Of a stretch of 64,000 nucleotides of DNA, positions 37,094 to 46,968 are shown one piece after another (position 1 is the stretch's first letter; each line of letters opens with the position of its first letter). This DNA is from Collimonas arenae (GTDB lineage Bacteria > Pseudomonadota > Gammaproteobacteria > Burkholderiales > Burkholderiaceae_D). Where the stretch lies: contig NZ_CP013233.1 of NCBI RefSeq assembly GCF_001584165.1, forward strand, positions 3,418,620-3,482,619, in the 5' to 3' direction. Below the pieces are notes generated by a model. It ran no database searches. It saw only the letters and a program-made list of their open reading frames with translations, and was not told the origin of the DNA. The translations under genes were made by a program, and so were the position numbers.

Positions 37094-38965
37094 TTATTCA
37101 GACCGGGATAGTCGGCACCACTGGTAGGGAGACTTGTCCTTGCCGATATATGCCGAATAGGGTTTGCAGTCGGCATAGTCGACTGCATAGCCATATATTG
37201 CCAGTTGCTTTGCCGCGATGGCGACAAACGCCTTGTTCTTGCCGTCGACATCCACAATGTCAGAGGGCAGCACGTTAATAGAGCACTTTGCTTCTCCGAC
37301 GGGGTGATCCAAAACAGTTATCGATGCATGAAGCTTAAAGCGCACAGTTGCCCATTGAAGCGCAGCGCAGCCTCTTTCGCTTGATGTTATTCCCAGATCG
37401 GATGCAGTTTCCCGCAGTCTGGCGACCTGCTCTATCCGGCTGGACTGATTCGTCCCCTGGACAATAGCGAAAACCGGGCCGCCACGTTCGCTCACCATGT
37501 CATGGATTCGATTGCCATATGCCGGCATCGCTTCCGGGAAGCTACCCTGCACTTGGGCGAAAGCGACGCTAGCCGGGAATTGCGCCGCAATCCATGCAAA
37601 AGGCGGGTCACCGCCAGCCTGGATGACAGTCGTTTTTTCTGGGGCATCAAGCGGTGGCAAATCTACCCGAAACATTTTTTCCGACCACGATGCGTGTCCC
37701 CAGGTGCGCACTCCTCCAAGAACCACAATCGCCGACGATATGGCAAGGACCCATATGGCGATCTGACGCGCTCTCTGATAATGCGTTAGCTGCGTCAAGA
37801 GAATAAACGTCACCAATGGAAGGCATACCTCGATCGGCACCAGATAGCGCTGGATACTGAAGAGCTTCATCCAGATTACATATCCCACCACAACCACAGC
37901 AATGAGATATTTTGAAAAGGGTTGCAGGCCATCTTTGGCGGCCGGATTAGCTGGCTTCTTATTTTTCACGAATGCCATTACGACCCAATAAAAGAAGATG
38001 ACGTACGCAACCGGCCAAATAATTTGACGCAGGCCGGGCAACTGCGCTGCTCTCGGCGGACTCCATGAAAACACGAACGGCCAGAATGCCGTTTCAACGC
38101 CATTTTTTGGTCGAAACACGACATCAACCACCGCGACGGCTTGTGTCAACGGATTCGTAAAGAAAGCGCTGAACTGCGGGAACAACGGATTGCCGAACGT
38201 ACGCCACATCTCATACAGCCAATATCCGCCTGTGAGCGCCATGCCAACCAGTACGCCGATACCAAAAAGGAATGCCACGCGAAAACGCGCCGCCAAACCG
38301 ACCGGCACAACAAGGAAACTCACGCACAACGCCACGGCATAGATAACATTCGTCAACTTTAAGCCGGCACCAAGGCCGACGCATAGGCCCGCCGATATTG
38401 CAATCAAGGCTGGACGAACGCCGCTGCCAAAAAGCTTATTCCAGCTATTTAAAATAACAAGCAGCGATGCCAGAACGAAAATGGATGTGGTGTCGTCCCC
38501 CATCGTGCTGCCGATTTCCGACAGAAAATTCGCCGAGAGACAGCCGAATATGGTGAGGAGAAGTGGAATCCGAAAACGATCGTCTTTCGGCAGATGCGGC
38601 AAGGCCTTGTAACATACAGCAGCCAGTAATACAAAATTGATACCGTGTATCGCCCCCATAATAAAACCGACCAATGGCGCCGGTAAATATAAGGTCATCA
38701 GATAGTAGGGGACATCGAGTACGGGATTGAAATATGTCTGCATGCCCGCAGCTGCCAAATCCATATGCAATTTGTTATTCAGCAGAGAAAACGCATTGTA
38801 TATATGGTAATTCTGCAAATCCCAGTTCGTATCTGCACCTAAAAACAGGGAAACGAGACCAAAAAAAATCGGGGAAATAAGGCAGAAATATTTAAATGTA
38901 TTTTTATTATTTAAGTCGATATTACGCAATCCAATTTTATCTATTGTCTTATAAAAAAAATTCAT
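37094..38965 (-). CDS. Large multi-pass membrane protein of unknown function (glycosyltransferase-like topology)
   Basis: A protein of 623 residues with about ten to twelve membrane helices in the first 430 residues, then a soluble C-terminal domain of about 190. The first periplasmic loop has LGADTNWDLQNYHIYNAF, an acidic motif placed as in GT-C/GT87-type polyprenol-sugar glycosyltransferases, but I do not recognise a specific family. The C-terminal part contains several Cys residues (GCAALQW, EAKCSI, YADCKPY). Codon use is more AT-rich than that of its neighbours, especially at the 5' end, and it lies directly beside a tRNA gene, which suggests acquisition. Function unassigned. Confidence 0.75.
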   Translation of the reverse strand: MNFFYKTIDKIGLRNIDLNNKNTFKYFCLISPIFFGLVSLFLGADTNWDLQNYHIYNAFSLLNNKLHMDLAAAGMQTYFNPVLDVPYYLMTLYLPAPLVGFIMGAIHGINFVLLAAVCYKALPHLPKDDRFRIPLLLTIFGCLSANFLSEIGSTMGDDTTSIFVLASLLVILNSWNKLFGSGVRPALIAISAGLCVGLGAGLKLTNVIYAVALCVSFLVVPVGLAARFRVAFLFGIGVLVGMALTGGYWLYEMWRTFGNPLFPQFSAFFTNPLTQAVAVVDVVFRPKNGVETAFWPFVFSWSPPRAAQLPGLRQIIWPVAYVIFFYWVVMAFVKNKKPANPAAKDGLQPFSKYLIAVVVVGYVIWMKLFSIQRYLVPIEVCLPLVTFILLTQLTHYQRARQIAIWVLAISSAIVVLGGVRTWGHASWSEKMFRVDLPPLDAPEKTTVIQAGGDPPFAWIAAQFPASVAFAQVQGSFPEAMPAYGNRIHDMVSERGGPVFAIVQGTNQSSRIEQVARLRETASDLGITSSERGCAALQWATVRFKLHASITVLDHPVGEAKCSINVLPSDIVDVDGKNKAFVAIAAKQLAIYGYAVDYADCKPYSAYIGKDKSPYQWCRLSRSE

Positions 38966-39323
38966 CTTCTCTACTGACTCTCTTTAAAAATTCGAATGTT
39001 TTTATTTTTAAAAAATAGATAACATCACTACCACAATCAAAGGAAACGCCTCTACGCGACGAAAGCGTTAATTATTCCGATGCTACAGGATTTTCAATAA
39101 AGACAACAGTTGTGAGAACTGCTTCTACGTTGCTGGGCCAGCATTACTGGCTAAGTAATTCGGACGTTCCCTATCGCGATTTTTCGCAGTCCGAACCGCC
39201 TGGATCAATGACTCCAGCGACGATCTAGAAATGGAAAAACATCCTCAAATTGGCCAAAAAAAGCCGCCCAAAACGAAGGCGGCTTTTCTTGAAAAATCAT
39301 TTAATTTCAATGACTTGTATTCT
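38966..39323. other. Intergenic region between the membrane protein gene and tRNA-Ser
   Basis: 358 bases. The left 90 bases are very AT-rich and should contain the promoter of the leftward membrane protein gene. The right part holds the terminator at 39258-39289. No gene is supported; an open frame that crosses the tRNA in this area is an artefact. Confidence 0.5.
39258..39289 (-). terminator. Rho-independent terminator downstream of tRNA-Ser
   Basis: Inverted repeat GCCGCC / GGCGGC with a nine-base loop, flanked by an A run on the left and TTTT on the right, so on the minus strand a GC stem is followed by T residues. It is about 35 bases beyond the tRNA-Ser 3' end. Confidence 0.8.
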
Positions 39324-39414
39324 TGGCGGAGAGAGGGGGATTCGAACCCCCGATAGGCTATTAACCTATACACGCTTTCCAGGCGTGCGACTTCAACCAC
39401 TCATCCATCTCTCC
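39324..39414 (-). tRNA. tRNA-Ser (anticodon GGA)
   Basis: A 91-base class II tRNA on the minus strand: it begins GGAGAGATGGATGAGTGG, has the anticodon loop CTGGAAA with GGA, a long variable arm, the T-arm GGTTCGAATCC and the acceptor end CTCTCCGCCA with encoded CCA. Confidence 0.95.
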
Positions 39415-39585
39415 TGCAACTACAACTGCGTTTCGCTCAATTTGATTTTCGCGAAGCCGCGTATTATAGCAACAAATCGGGAAGAAATAGAAATTTCTGT
39501 TTTACGCCATCCATTCTCAAGCATTTGATCGGAAAATTGCGGATTTAACCCGCAACTTCCATCAACGTGCAACATCTGAACAAGC

Positions 39586-41568
39586 CTATTGCGCTTCCTT
39601 GAGCTGCTCCAGGATCGCTGGATTTTCCAATGTCGAGACATCCTGGGTGATTTCCTCACCCTTGGCCAACACGCGCAGCAGGCGACGCATGATCTTGCCG
39701 GAACGGGTTTTCGGCAGGTTGTCGCCGAAACGGATTTCCTTCGGCTTGGCAATCGGGCCGATTTCCTTGGCAACCCAATCACGCAATTCCTTGGCGATCT
39801 GTTTCGCTTCGTCGCCGGTCGGGCGGCTGCGTTTGAGGACCACGAAGGCGCAGATGGCCTCACCTGTGGTGTCGTCCGGCTTGCCGACCACTGCGGCTTC
39901 GGCGACGATGGGGTTGGCGACCAGCGCGGATTCGATTTCCATGGTGCCCATGCGATGGCCGGAAACATTGAGCACATCGTCGATGCGGCCGGTGATGGTG
40001 AAATAGCCGGTATCCTTGTTGCGAATCGCGCCGTCGCCGGCAAGGTACAGCTTGCCATCGAACTCGGGTGGAAAATAAGCGCTCTTGAAACGTTCCGGAT
40101 TGTTCCAGATGGCGCGAATCATCGATGGCCATGGACGTTTGACGACCAGGATACCGCCGTGGCCGTCCGGCAACTCGTGCCCAGCTTCATCGACGATTAC
40201 CGCCTGGATGCCCGGCAATGGCAGCGTGCATGAACCCGGCACCAGCGGCGTTGCGCCCGGCAGCGGCGAGATCATGTGGCCGCCGGTTTCGGTTTGCCAG
40301 AAGGTGTCGACAATCGGGCAGCGCTCCTGGCCGATATGCTTGTGATACCACATCCAGGCTTCCGGATTGATCGGCTCGCCGACCGTGCCCAGCAGGCGCA
40401 GTGAGGACAGATCATATTGGGACGGATGGATATTCTTGTCGGCGTCGGCGGCTTTGATCAATGAACGGATCGCGGTCGGCGCGGTGTAGAAAATCGTTGC
40501 CTTGTGCCGTTGGATCATGTCCCAGAAACGGCCGGCATTCGGGAAGGTCGGGATGCCTTCGAAAATGACCTGGGTAGCGCCAACCGCGGTCGGGCCGTAC
40601 GCTATATAGGTGTGCCCGGTAATCCAACCGATATCGGCGGTGCACCAGTAGACGTCGTCAGGCTTGATGTCGAAGACCCACTTCATGGTCAGCGCCGCCC
40701 ACAGCAGATAACCGCCGGAGGAGTGCTGCACGCCCTTTGGCGTACCGGTCGAACCGGAGGTGTAGAGAATGAACAGCGGATGTTCGGCATCGACCCATTC
40801 CGGCTCGCACGTCTCGGCCTGATTGGCAACCAGGTCGTGCAGCCAGATATCGCGGCCGGCGACAAAATTCACATCGCCGCCTGTGCGCTTGTAGACCACC
40901 ACGTCCTTGATGCTGTCGCAGCCGCCCAGGGCCAGCGCTTCATCGACAATCGATTTCAGCGGCAGGCGTTTGCCGCCGCGCGCCTGCTCGTCGGCAGTCA
41001 ATACGGCGACGGCGCCGGCATCGATGATGCGTTCCTGCAACGACTTGGCGGAGAAGCCGCCGAAGACCACTGAATGGGTAGCGCCGATACGTGCGCAGGC
41101 TTGCATTGCGACCACGCCCTCAACCGACATCGGCATGTAGATGACCACTCGGTCGCCCTTCTTGATACCACGCGATTTCAGTCCATTGGCGAACTGACAG
41201 ACCCGCTTGTGCAGTTCCTGATAGGTGATCTTGCTGACATCGCCACTGTCGGTTTCAAAGATGATCGCGACCTTGTCGGCATTGCCGTTCTGCAAGTTGA
41301 CGTCAAGACAGTTGTAGGAGACGTTCAGCTTGCCGTCGTCGAACCATTTGTAGAATGGCGCATTGGATTCATCCAGCACCTTGGTGAATGGCTTGTGCCA
41401 TTGCAGGTTTTCGCGCGCCAAGCGGCCCCAGAAACCCTCATAATCCTGCTCTGCCTCGGCGACCAGAGCGCGATAGGCGTCCATGCCGGAGATTGCTGCA
41501 GTCCTGGAAAATTCTGCGGGTGGAGGAAAAACGCGGGTTTCCTGCGAAAATGTTTCGATGTTGGCCAT
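39586..41568 (-). CDS. acs: Acetyl-CoA synthetase (AMP-forming)
   Basis: A protein of 660 residues, the normal Acs length. The adenylation motif is [12 protein letters not shown], the acetate/CoA region includes [12 protein letters not shown] and the hinge [13 protein letters not shown]. The C-terminal motif [14 protein letters not shown] carries the catalytic lysine that is reversibly acetylated in this family. It converts acetate, ATP and CoA to acetyl-CoA in the cytoplasm. It is a single gene, divergent from the EamA transporter; no pat or cobB gene is near. Confidence 0.97.
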   Translation of the reverse strand: MANIETFSQETRVFPPPAEFSRTAAISGMDAYRALVAEAEQDYEGFWGRLARENLQWHKPFTKVLDESNAPFYKWFDDGKLNVSYNCLDVNLQNGNADKVAIIFETDSGDVSKITYQELHKRVCQFANGLKSRGIKKGDRVVIYMPMSVEGVVAMQACARIGATHSVVFGGFSAKSLQERIIDAGAVAVLTADEQARGGKRLPLKSIVDEALALGGCDSIKDVVVYKRTGGDVNFVAGRDIWLHDLVANQAETCEPEWVDAEHPLFILYTSGSTGTPKGVQHSSGGYLLWAALTMKWVFDIKPDDVYWCTADIGWITGHTYIAYGPTAVGATQVIFEGIPTFPNAGRFWDMIQRHKATIFYTAPTAIRSLIKAADADKNIHPSQYDLSSLRLLGTVGEPINPEAWMWYHKHIGQERCPIVDTFWQTETGGHMISPLPGATPLVPGSCTLPLPGIQAVIVDEAGHELPDGHGGILVVKRPWPSMIRAIWNNPERFKSAYFPPEFDGKLYLAGDGAIRNKDTGYFTITGRIDDVLNVSGHRMGTMEIESALVANPIVAEAAVVGKPDDTTGEAICAFVVLKRSRPTGDEAKQIAKELRDWVAKEIGPIAKPKEIRFGDNLPKTRSGKIMRRLLRVLAKGEEITQDVSTLENPAILEQLKEAQ

Positions 41569-41719
41569 GCTGTCTCCTGCTTTTAATAGTTGCGGCTAAA
41601 GATAATCTTTCACACTTACTTCAGTCTTACATGCTCTGATTTGGCCGAGATCGCCTGCTCGTCCGGCCAAGCCCACCTCAATCGGCTATCATCGCACATT
41701 CAGCCCAATACGACATCGC

Positions 41720-42607
41720 ATGCGTCCCACAAGATCCTATATCTACCTCGCCCTGGCCATGATGCTGGTCGGCGCCAATATCGGCTTCGGCAAGGCCATC
41801 ATCGCCGTGATGCCGGTGGTGGTGTTCGGCTTGCTGCGCTTCGTGATCGCGGTGATCGTGATGGCGCCGCAATTCTTCAAGGCGGCGCCGCGCCTGGAGC
41901 GCCATGAATGGCTGACGCTGTTCGGCCAGGCTTTCTTCGGCACGTTCTTATTTACGCTGTGCATGCTGTACGGCGTACAGCACACTACGGCTACTGCCGC
42001 CGGCGTGATTACCAGCACCCTACCGGCGGCGGTGGCGATCCTGTCGCGCCTGATTCTCAAGGAAAGACTGGAGCCGCGCACGCTGGCATCGATCCTGCTG
42101 GCCATTGCCGGCATTGCCGTGCTCAATCTCAGCAAGACCAATGGCGGCGACACCTCGCTGATCGGCAACCTGTTCGTGATGGCGGCGGTGGTATGCGAGG
42201 CCACCTATGTGGTGTTGTCCAAACGCTTGACGCAAACCCTGTCGCCGATGCGCATCACCGCCTATAGCCATCTGTTCGGTTTGCTGCTGATGTTGCCGTT
42301 TGGCTTGACTGCTGCGCTATCTTACGATTTCAGCCAGGTCACGGCCGGCATGTGGGCCCTGATCGTCTGGTATGCCTTGGCCGCCAGCGTCATCGCATTC
42401 TGGCTTTGGTTGACCGGCACCAAGCATGTGCAAGCCAATGTCGCCGGCATCTTCACCGCCCTGATGCCACTGGCGGCGGCGTTCATCGGCGTGGTGTTTT
42501 TGCATGAGAGCGTCAGCTGGGGACATTTCGCGGCGCTGGTGTTGGTGCTGAGCGGAATTGCCGTGGCCAGTTGGCCGCAATCCATGAAAACGGCGCAAGA
42601 AGTGTAA
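41720..42607 (+). CDS. DMT-superfamily (EamA) transporter
   Basis: A protein of 295 residues with ten predicted membrane helices arranged as two EamA repeats (LALAMMLVGANIGFGKAI in the first, NLFVMAAVVCEATYVVLSK starting the second). Members export amino acids or other metabolites; the substrate cannot be told. The C-terminal helix FAALVLVLSGIAVAS is typical. The ATG at 41720 gives the first helix at residue 8. It lies 34 bases upstream of the TIGR00645 gene and may be cotranscribed with it. Confidence 0.9.
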   Translation: MRPTRSYIYLALAMMLVGANIGFGKAIIAVMPVVVFGLLRFVIAVIVMAPQFFKAAPRLERHEWLTLFGQAFFGTFLFTLCMLYGVQHTTATAAGVITSTLPAAVAILSRLILKERLEPRTLASILLAIAGIAVLNLSKTNGGDTSLIGNLFVMAAVVCEATYVVLSKRLTQTLSPMRITAYSHLFGLLLMLPFGLTAALSYDFSQVTAGMWALIVWYALAASVIAFWLWLTGTKHVQANVAGIFTALMPLAAAFIGVVFLHESVSWGHFAALVLVLSGIAVASWPQSMKTAQEV

Positions 42608-42641
42608 AATAGCGACGCCTTATTCCTCTCCAACAATACCA

Positions 42642-43256
42642 ATGAGCAATATTCCCTCCCCTGCGTCGAAAAAAACGATAGGCGTGGTACCGAATCTGAT
42701 CTTCATGAGCCGCTGGTTGCAATTGCCGCTCTACCTCGGCCTGATCCTGGCGCAGTGCGTTTACGTATTCCATTTCTGGGTTGAACTGACCGATCTGATT
42801 GGCGCTGCGTTCGGCAATTCATCGTCGCTGGCGCATATCCTGGACGTAGTCACCATCGAAGGCGCAACGCGCCCGACCAAACTGACCGAAGCCACGATCA
42901 TGCTGGTAGTGCTGGGGCTGATCGACGTGGTGATGATCTCCAACCTGTTGATCATGGTGATCGTCGGCGGCTACGAAACGTTTGTCTCGCGCATGAACCT
43001 GGAGACCCATCCGGACCAGCCGGAATGGCTATCGCACGTGAATGCATCGGTGTTGAAGGTCAAGCTGGCGATGGCGATCATCGGCATCTCGTCTATCCAT
43101 CTGCTGAAGACCTTCATCAATGCCGGCGCCTACGACGCCAAGACCTTGATGGCGCAAACCGGAATCCACATTACTTTCCTGCTGTCGGCGCTGGCGATTG
43201 CCTGGTGCGATCGCATCATGACGGCGACCCAGAACGAGGCCAACGGCGCGCATTAA
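42642..43256 (+). CDS. TIGR00645 family (YqhA/UPF0114-like) inner membrane protein
   Basis: A protein of 204 residues with about four membrane helices. Characteristic stretches are FMSRWLQLPLYLGLILAQ, IDVVMISNLLIMVIVGGYE and SWLSHVNAS-like (WLSHVNASVLKVKLAMAIIG), typical of TIGR00645 proteins. Family function is unknown. It precedes the fumarase gene by about 90 bases, an arrangement that I recall from related Oxalobacteraceae. Confidence 0.9.
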   Translation: MSNIPSPASKKTIGVVPNLIFMSRWLQLPLYLGLILAQCVYVFHFWVELTDLIGAAFGNSSSLAHILDVVTIEGATRPTKLTEATIMLVVLGLIDVVMISNLLIMVIVGGYETFVSRMNLETHPDQPEWLSHVNASVLKVKLAMAIIGISSIHLLKTFINAGAYDAKTLMAQTGIHITFLLSALAIAWCDRIMTATQNEANGAH

Positions 43257-43348
43257 TCGGGCCAGCCGCATCAATTATTTTCCTGCAGTTTGAATGTTGT
43301 AATTTCTTACCAAGATTTTTTTACCAAGTTTTCTTACCGAGAAACGCC

Positions 43349-44896
43349 ATGACCACCATCACCACCGTCAAGCAAGAAGATCTCATCGAGTCGGTAGCCG
43401 CTGCGCTCCAGTACATCAGCTATTACCATCCGGTCGACTACATCCAGCATCTGGCCCGCGCCTACGAGCAGGAACAGAATCCTGCGGCCAAGGACGCGAT
43501 CGCGCAGATCCTGACCAACTCGCGCATGTGCGCCGAAGGCAAGCGGCCGATCTGCCAGGACACCGGCATCGTCAACGTGTTCCTGAAGATCGGCATGAAC
43601 GTGCGCTTCGAAGGCTTCAAAGGTTCGATCACCGATGCAGTCAATGAAGGCGTACGTCGCGGTTACCTGAATCCGGACAACATGCTGCGTGCCTCGATCG
43701 TGGCCGATCCGCAATTCGAACGCAAGAACACCAAGGACAACACACCAGCCGTGGTGCACATGGAACTGGTGCCAGGCAATACAGTGGACGTGCAGATCGC
43801 TGCCAAGGGCGGTGGTTCTGAAAACAAGACCAAGTTCGTCATGCTCAATCCTTCCGATTCGCTGGTTGACTGGGTCATGAAGACAGTACCAACGATGGGC
43901 GCAGGCTGGTGCCCGCCGGGCATGCTCGGCATCGGTATCGGCGGCACCGCCGAACGCGCGATGCTGATGGCCAAGCAAGTGTTGATGGAAGATATCGACA
44001 TGTACGACCTGCTCAAGCGCGGCCCGCAAAACAAGACTGAGGAACTGCGTATTGAATTGTTCGAGAAGGTCAATGCACTGGGCATCGGCGCGCAAGGCCT
44101 GGGCGGCCTGACCACCGTGCTCGACGTCAAGATCATGATGCATCCGACGCACGCGGCATCGAAGCCGGTGGCGATGATCCCGAACTGCGCAGCAACCCGT
44201 CACGGCCACTTTGTGCTCGATGGTTCCGGCCCAGCCTTCATGGAACCGCCATCGCTGTCGGAATGGCCGGAAGTACATTGGGTGCCGGACACCGAGAAAT
44301 CGAAACGGGTCGACCTCAACACGCTGACCAAGGAAGAAGTGGCATCGTGGAAACCAGGCCAGACCCTGCTGTTGAACGGCAAGATGCTGACCGGCCGCGA
44401 CGCTGCGCACAAGCGGATTCAGGAAATGCTGGCCAAGGGCGAAAAGCTGCCGGTCGATTTCACCAACCGCGTGATCTACTACGTTGGTCCGGTCGATCCG
44501 GTACGCGACGAAGTGGTTGGTCCGGCCGGCCCGACGACCGCAACCCGCATGGACAAATTCACCGACATGATGCTGGAGCAAACCGGCCTGATCTCCATGA
44601 TCGGCAAATCGGAACGCGGCCCTGTGGCCATCGAATCGATCAAGAAGCACAAGTCTGCTTACCTGATGGCGGTTGGTGGCGCCGCTTACCTGGTGTCGAA
44701 GGCGATCAAGTCGGCGCAGGTGCTCGGCTTTGCCGATCTCGGCATGGAAGCAATCTACGAGTTCGACGTCAAGGACATGCCGGTAACGGTGGCTGTCGAT
44801 TCCAACGGCATCTCGGTGCACAACACCGGGCCGAAGGAATGGCAGGAAAAGATTGCGCACGCTGCGTTATCGAAAATTCCCGTGACCACCATCTGA
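43349..44896 (+). CDS. fumA: Fumarate hydratase, class I (iron-sulfur, single-chain)
   Basis: A protein of 515 residues from the ATG at 43349; the longer upstream frame overlaps the TIGR00645 gene and is not real. The N-terminal alpha-type domain holds the cluster cysteine in CQDTG (C69) and GGGSENKTKF; the C-terminal beta-type domain carries YYVGPVDP, GPTTATRMD and GAAYLVSKAIK. Class I fumarases use a labile [4Fe-4S] cluster to interconvert fumarate and malate in the TCA cycle. No separate class II fumC is visible in this window. Confidence 0.95.
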   Translation: MTTITTVKQEDLIESVAAALQYISYYHPVDYIQHLARAYEQEQNPAAKDAIAQILTNSRMCAEGKRPICQDTGIVNVFLKIGMNVRFEGFKGSITDAVNEGVRRGYLNPDNMLRASIVADPQFERKNTKDNTPAVVHMELVPGNTVDVQIAAKGGGSENKTKFVMLNPSDSLVDWVMKTVPTMGAGWCPPGMLGIGIGGTAERAMLMAKQVLMEDIDMYDLLKRGPQNKTEELRIELFEKVNALGIGAQGLGGLTTVLDVKIMMHPTHAASKPVAMIPNCAATRHGHFVLDGSGPAFMEPPSLSEWPEVHWVPDTEKSKRVDLNTLTKEEVASWKPGQTLLLNGKMLTGRDAAHKRIQEMLAKGEKLPVDFTNRVIYYVGPVDPVRDEVVGPAGPTTATRMDKFTDMMLEQTGLISMIGKSERGPVAIESIKKHKSAYLMAVGGAAYLVSKAIKSAQVLGFADLGMEAIYEFDVKDMPVTVAVDSNGISVHNTGPKEWQEKIAHAALSKIPVTTI

Positions 44897-44908
44897 TCTA
44901 GCTCATCC

Positions 44909-45775
44909 ATGACCAGCAACACTGGGAATATGCCGATGGCGCACGTTGCGCCCATCGGCATTTTTGATTCCGGCATCGGCGGTTTGTCGGTGCTGCGGCA
45001 TATTCACCAGAATCTGCCACACGAAGATCTTTTATATTTTGCCGATTCCGCTTACGCGCCATACGGCGATAGGTCCGAAACAGAAATTTCCGCACGCTCG
45101 CTGGCGGTGACAGAATTTCTACTGCAGCGTGGCGTCAAGGCCTTGGTCGTCGCATGCAATACAGCCACCACCGCCGCCATCAAAGCGATACGCAGCGCCT
45201 ATCCGGATTTGCCGGTGATCGGCATCGAACCCGGACTCAAGCCGGCGGCTGCGCAAAGCCATAGCAAGATCGTCGGCGTACTGGCCACCAAAGCCACCCT
45301 GCTCAGCGCCCGCCTGCTCAGCCTGCAACAGCAGATCAGTGCCGCCAGTGGGGTGCATTTCGAACTGCAGGCTTGCGTCGGCCTGGTTGATCAAATCGAA
45401 AAAGGCGAGTTGCGCTCTCCTCAAACCGCGCAGCTCCTACGAGGCTATATCGCCCCCTTGATCGCGCAAGGCGCAGATACCCTGGTGCTAGGCTGTACCC
45501 ACTATCCATTCGTGCGGCCATTAATTGAAGAAGTCGTCAGCGGCCTCACCACAAGCCCGGTCGCCATTATCGATACCGGGGATGCCGTATGCCGTCAATT
45601 GACAAGAGTGTTGAGCGACAACGCGCTGTTGCAAAGTCCACAACGGCAGGGCAACGTGACCGCCTTCACCACAGGCAGCCAAACGACGCTAATAATTGCG
45701 TTCAACAGCCTGCTGCAGCTGAATCCGGCGGTCCATCAAGTTGCAACAATAACCCAGCCCGCAGCTATCTCATGA
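44909..45775 (+). CDS. murI: Glutamate racemase
   Basis: A protein of 288 residues. It opens IGIFDSGIGGLSVLRHI, with YFADSAYAPYG; the two catalytic cysteines lie in VVACNTATTAA (C83) and VLGCTHYPFVRP (about residue 195). It makes D-glutamate for peptidoglycan in the cytoplasm. The ATG at 44909 starts 10 bases after the fumarase stop, suggesting cotranscription; in-frame ATGs at codons 8 and 10 are possible alternatives. Confidence 0.96.
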   Translation: MTSNTGNMPMAHVAPIGIFDSGIGGLSVLRHIHQNLPHEDLLYFADSAYAPYGDRSETEISARSLAVTEFLLQRGVKALVVACNTATTAAIKAIRSAYPDLPVIGIEPGLKPAAAQSHSKIVGVLATKATLLSARLLSLQQQISAASGVHFELQACVGLVDQIEKGELRSPQTAQLLRGYIAPLIAQGADTLVLGCTHYPFVRPLIEEVVSGLTTSPVAIIDTGDAVCRQLTRVLSDNALLQSPQRQGNVTAFTTGSQTTLIIAFNSLLQLNPAVHQVATITQPAAIS

Positions 45776-45876
45776 TTAGGCATTATTTAATTTGCCAGCT
45801 GGCGGGTTACTTTGTATAATAGCGAGCTGTCCTAGTGCGGAACAAGCATGACAGTATTTGCAGTAGTCAGGCAATG

Positions 45877-45952
45877 GTGGCTGTAGCTCAGTTGGTAGAG
45901 TCCAGGATTGTGATTCCTGTTGTCGCGGGTTCGAGTCCCGTCAGCCACCCCA
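45877..45952 (+). tRNA. tRNA-His (anticodon GTG)
   Basis: The acceptor stem GTGGCTG pairs with CAGCCAC, and the anticodon loop ATTGTGATT carries GTG. The base before position 1 is G (45876), the G-1 that is characteristic of tRNA-His and pairs with the discriminator C. CCA is encoded at the end. Confidence 0.95.
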
Positions 45953-46012
45953 AAGAATTCAATAAAATCAAATACTTAGATTTAATTATTTGATAGTTAT
46001 TTTGCAAAATTA

Positions 46013-46044
46013 AAAAGCCCGTCGATTGATGGGCTTTTTTTGCG
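46013..46044 (+). terminator. Rho-independent terminator after tRNA-His
   Basis: Stem AAGCCCGTC / GATGGGCTT (one G-T pair) with a short loop, preceded by A residues and followed by a run of seven T, about 65 bases downstream of the tRNA. Confidence 0.85.
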
Positions 46045-46101
46045 TTTACGTCGTTCTTTAAGGCATGCCGCCCATCCGGGAGAAGGGATCGACCGTTCAC
46101 T

Positions 46102-46530
46102 TCAGTGACGCTGGCGCTTGGGACGATCCAGCAACTCAAACATCGCCATTCCACACAACATCGCCACAACAAATACCCATCCCTTCACTAATCCCGAGCC
46201 CAGTAATACCAGTGCCGGGCCGGGACAGATGCCAGCCAATCCCCAGCCAATGCCAAACAACAGGCTGCCGCCAACCAGACGACGATCAATATGTCGAGCC
46301 GCCGGAAATTGCATCTGCAGGTTCAGCATCGAGCGCTGGCGTTTTTTGGCGAATGCAAACGTCGGCGCGGCGACAGCAATCGCGCCAGCCATCACAAATA
46401 CCAAGGACGGATCCCAGTTGCCCGCCAGATCCAGGAATCCAATGACCTTGGCTGGATTGGCCATGCCGGCGACAATCAGGCCGAGGCCAAAAACCAAGCC
46501 GGCGACCAGCGCAAACAAGAAATTAAGCAT
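46102..46530 (-). CDS. YeeE/YedE-type (DUF6691) sulfur-compound transporter, second half
   Basis: A protein of 142 residues with about four membrane helices. Motifs include FGLGLIVAGMANPAKVIGFLD and LFGIGWGLAGICPGPALVLLG, whose cysteine in GICPGP lies in the channel in YeeE/TsuA-type thiosulfate transporters. It is the companion of the gene immediately upstream; together the two make the equivalent of one longer YeeE protein. Import of thiosulfate or another reduced sulfur species is inferred from the family and the persulfide-type regulator. Confidence 0.9.
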   Translation of the reverse strand: MLNFLFALVAGLVFGLGLIVAGMANPAKVIGFLDLAGNWDPSLVFVMAGAIAVAAPTFAFAKKRQRSMLNLQMQFPAARHIDRRLVGGSLLFGIGWGLAGICPGPALVLLGSGLVKGWVFVVAMLCGMAMFELLDRPKRQRH

Positions 46531-46533
46531 GGC

Positions 46534-46968
46534 TCATGCTCCCAGCAAATGACGCACGACAAAAACAGTCAGGAAACCACTTGCCATGAAGGACAGCGTT
46601 GCTGCCAACGAGCGGGGCGACAATCGCGACATGCCGCATATCCCATGGCCGCTGGTGCAACCGGAACCGTAGCGAGTCCCTACGCCAACCAGCAAACCGG
46701 CCACAACCAGCACGCCCCATCCGGCATCGATACGGCTCTCCGGCAATGCGGCAAAAATCCGGTACAACAGTGGCACCGACACCAAGCCGATGACAAAGGC
46801 AAGGCGCCAAGCCACATCCACGCGCGAAGGCCGCAGCAAGCCGCCGACGATGCCGCTGATACCGGCGATGCGGCCATTGAACAAGATGAACAGCGCTACC
46901 GCCGCACCAATGAGCAGCCCTCCGCCCAACGAGGCCAGCGGCGTAAAATGCGCCCAATCAATCAGCAT
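46534..46968 (-). CDS. YeeE/YedE-type sulfur-compound transporter, first half
   Basis: A protein of 144 residues with about four membrane helices. Motifs include [20 protein letters not shown] and [20 protein letters not shown], the conserved Gly/Cys signature of YeeE half-proteins. It overlaps the regulator gene upstream by 7 bases and its partner starts 3 bases after its stop, so the three genes form one tight operon. Likely to pass thiosulfate or persulfide sulfur through the inner membrane. Confidence 0.9.
   Translation of the reverse strand: MLIDWAHFTPLASLGGGLLIGAAVALFILFNGRIAGISGIVGGLLRPSRVDVAWRLAFVIGLVSVPLLYRIFAALPESRIDAGWGVLVVAGLLVGVGTRYGSGCTSGHGICGMSRLSPRSLAATLSFMASGFLTVFVVRHLLGA

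Noticed and set aside
39250..39528. 92-codon frame crossing tRNA-Ser
   Set aside because: It contains the tRNA-derived peptide GERGIRTPDRLL seen in many mis-annotated proteins.
43334..44860. 508-codon frame opposite fumarase
   Set aside because: His/Arg/Gln-rich product without domains, fully covered by a clear class I fumarase on the other strand.
45888..46172. 94-codon frame crossing tRNA-His
   Set aside because: Its C-terminal part is a translation of the tRNA complement, a well-known source of false genes.
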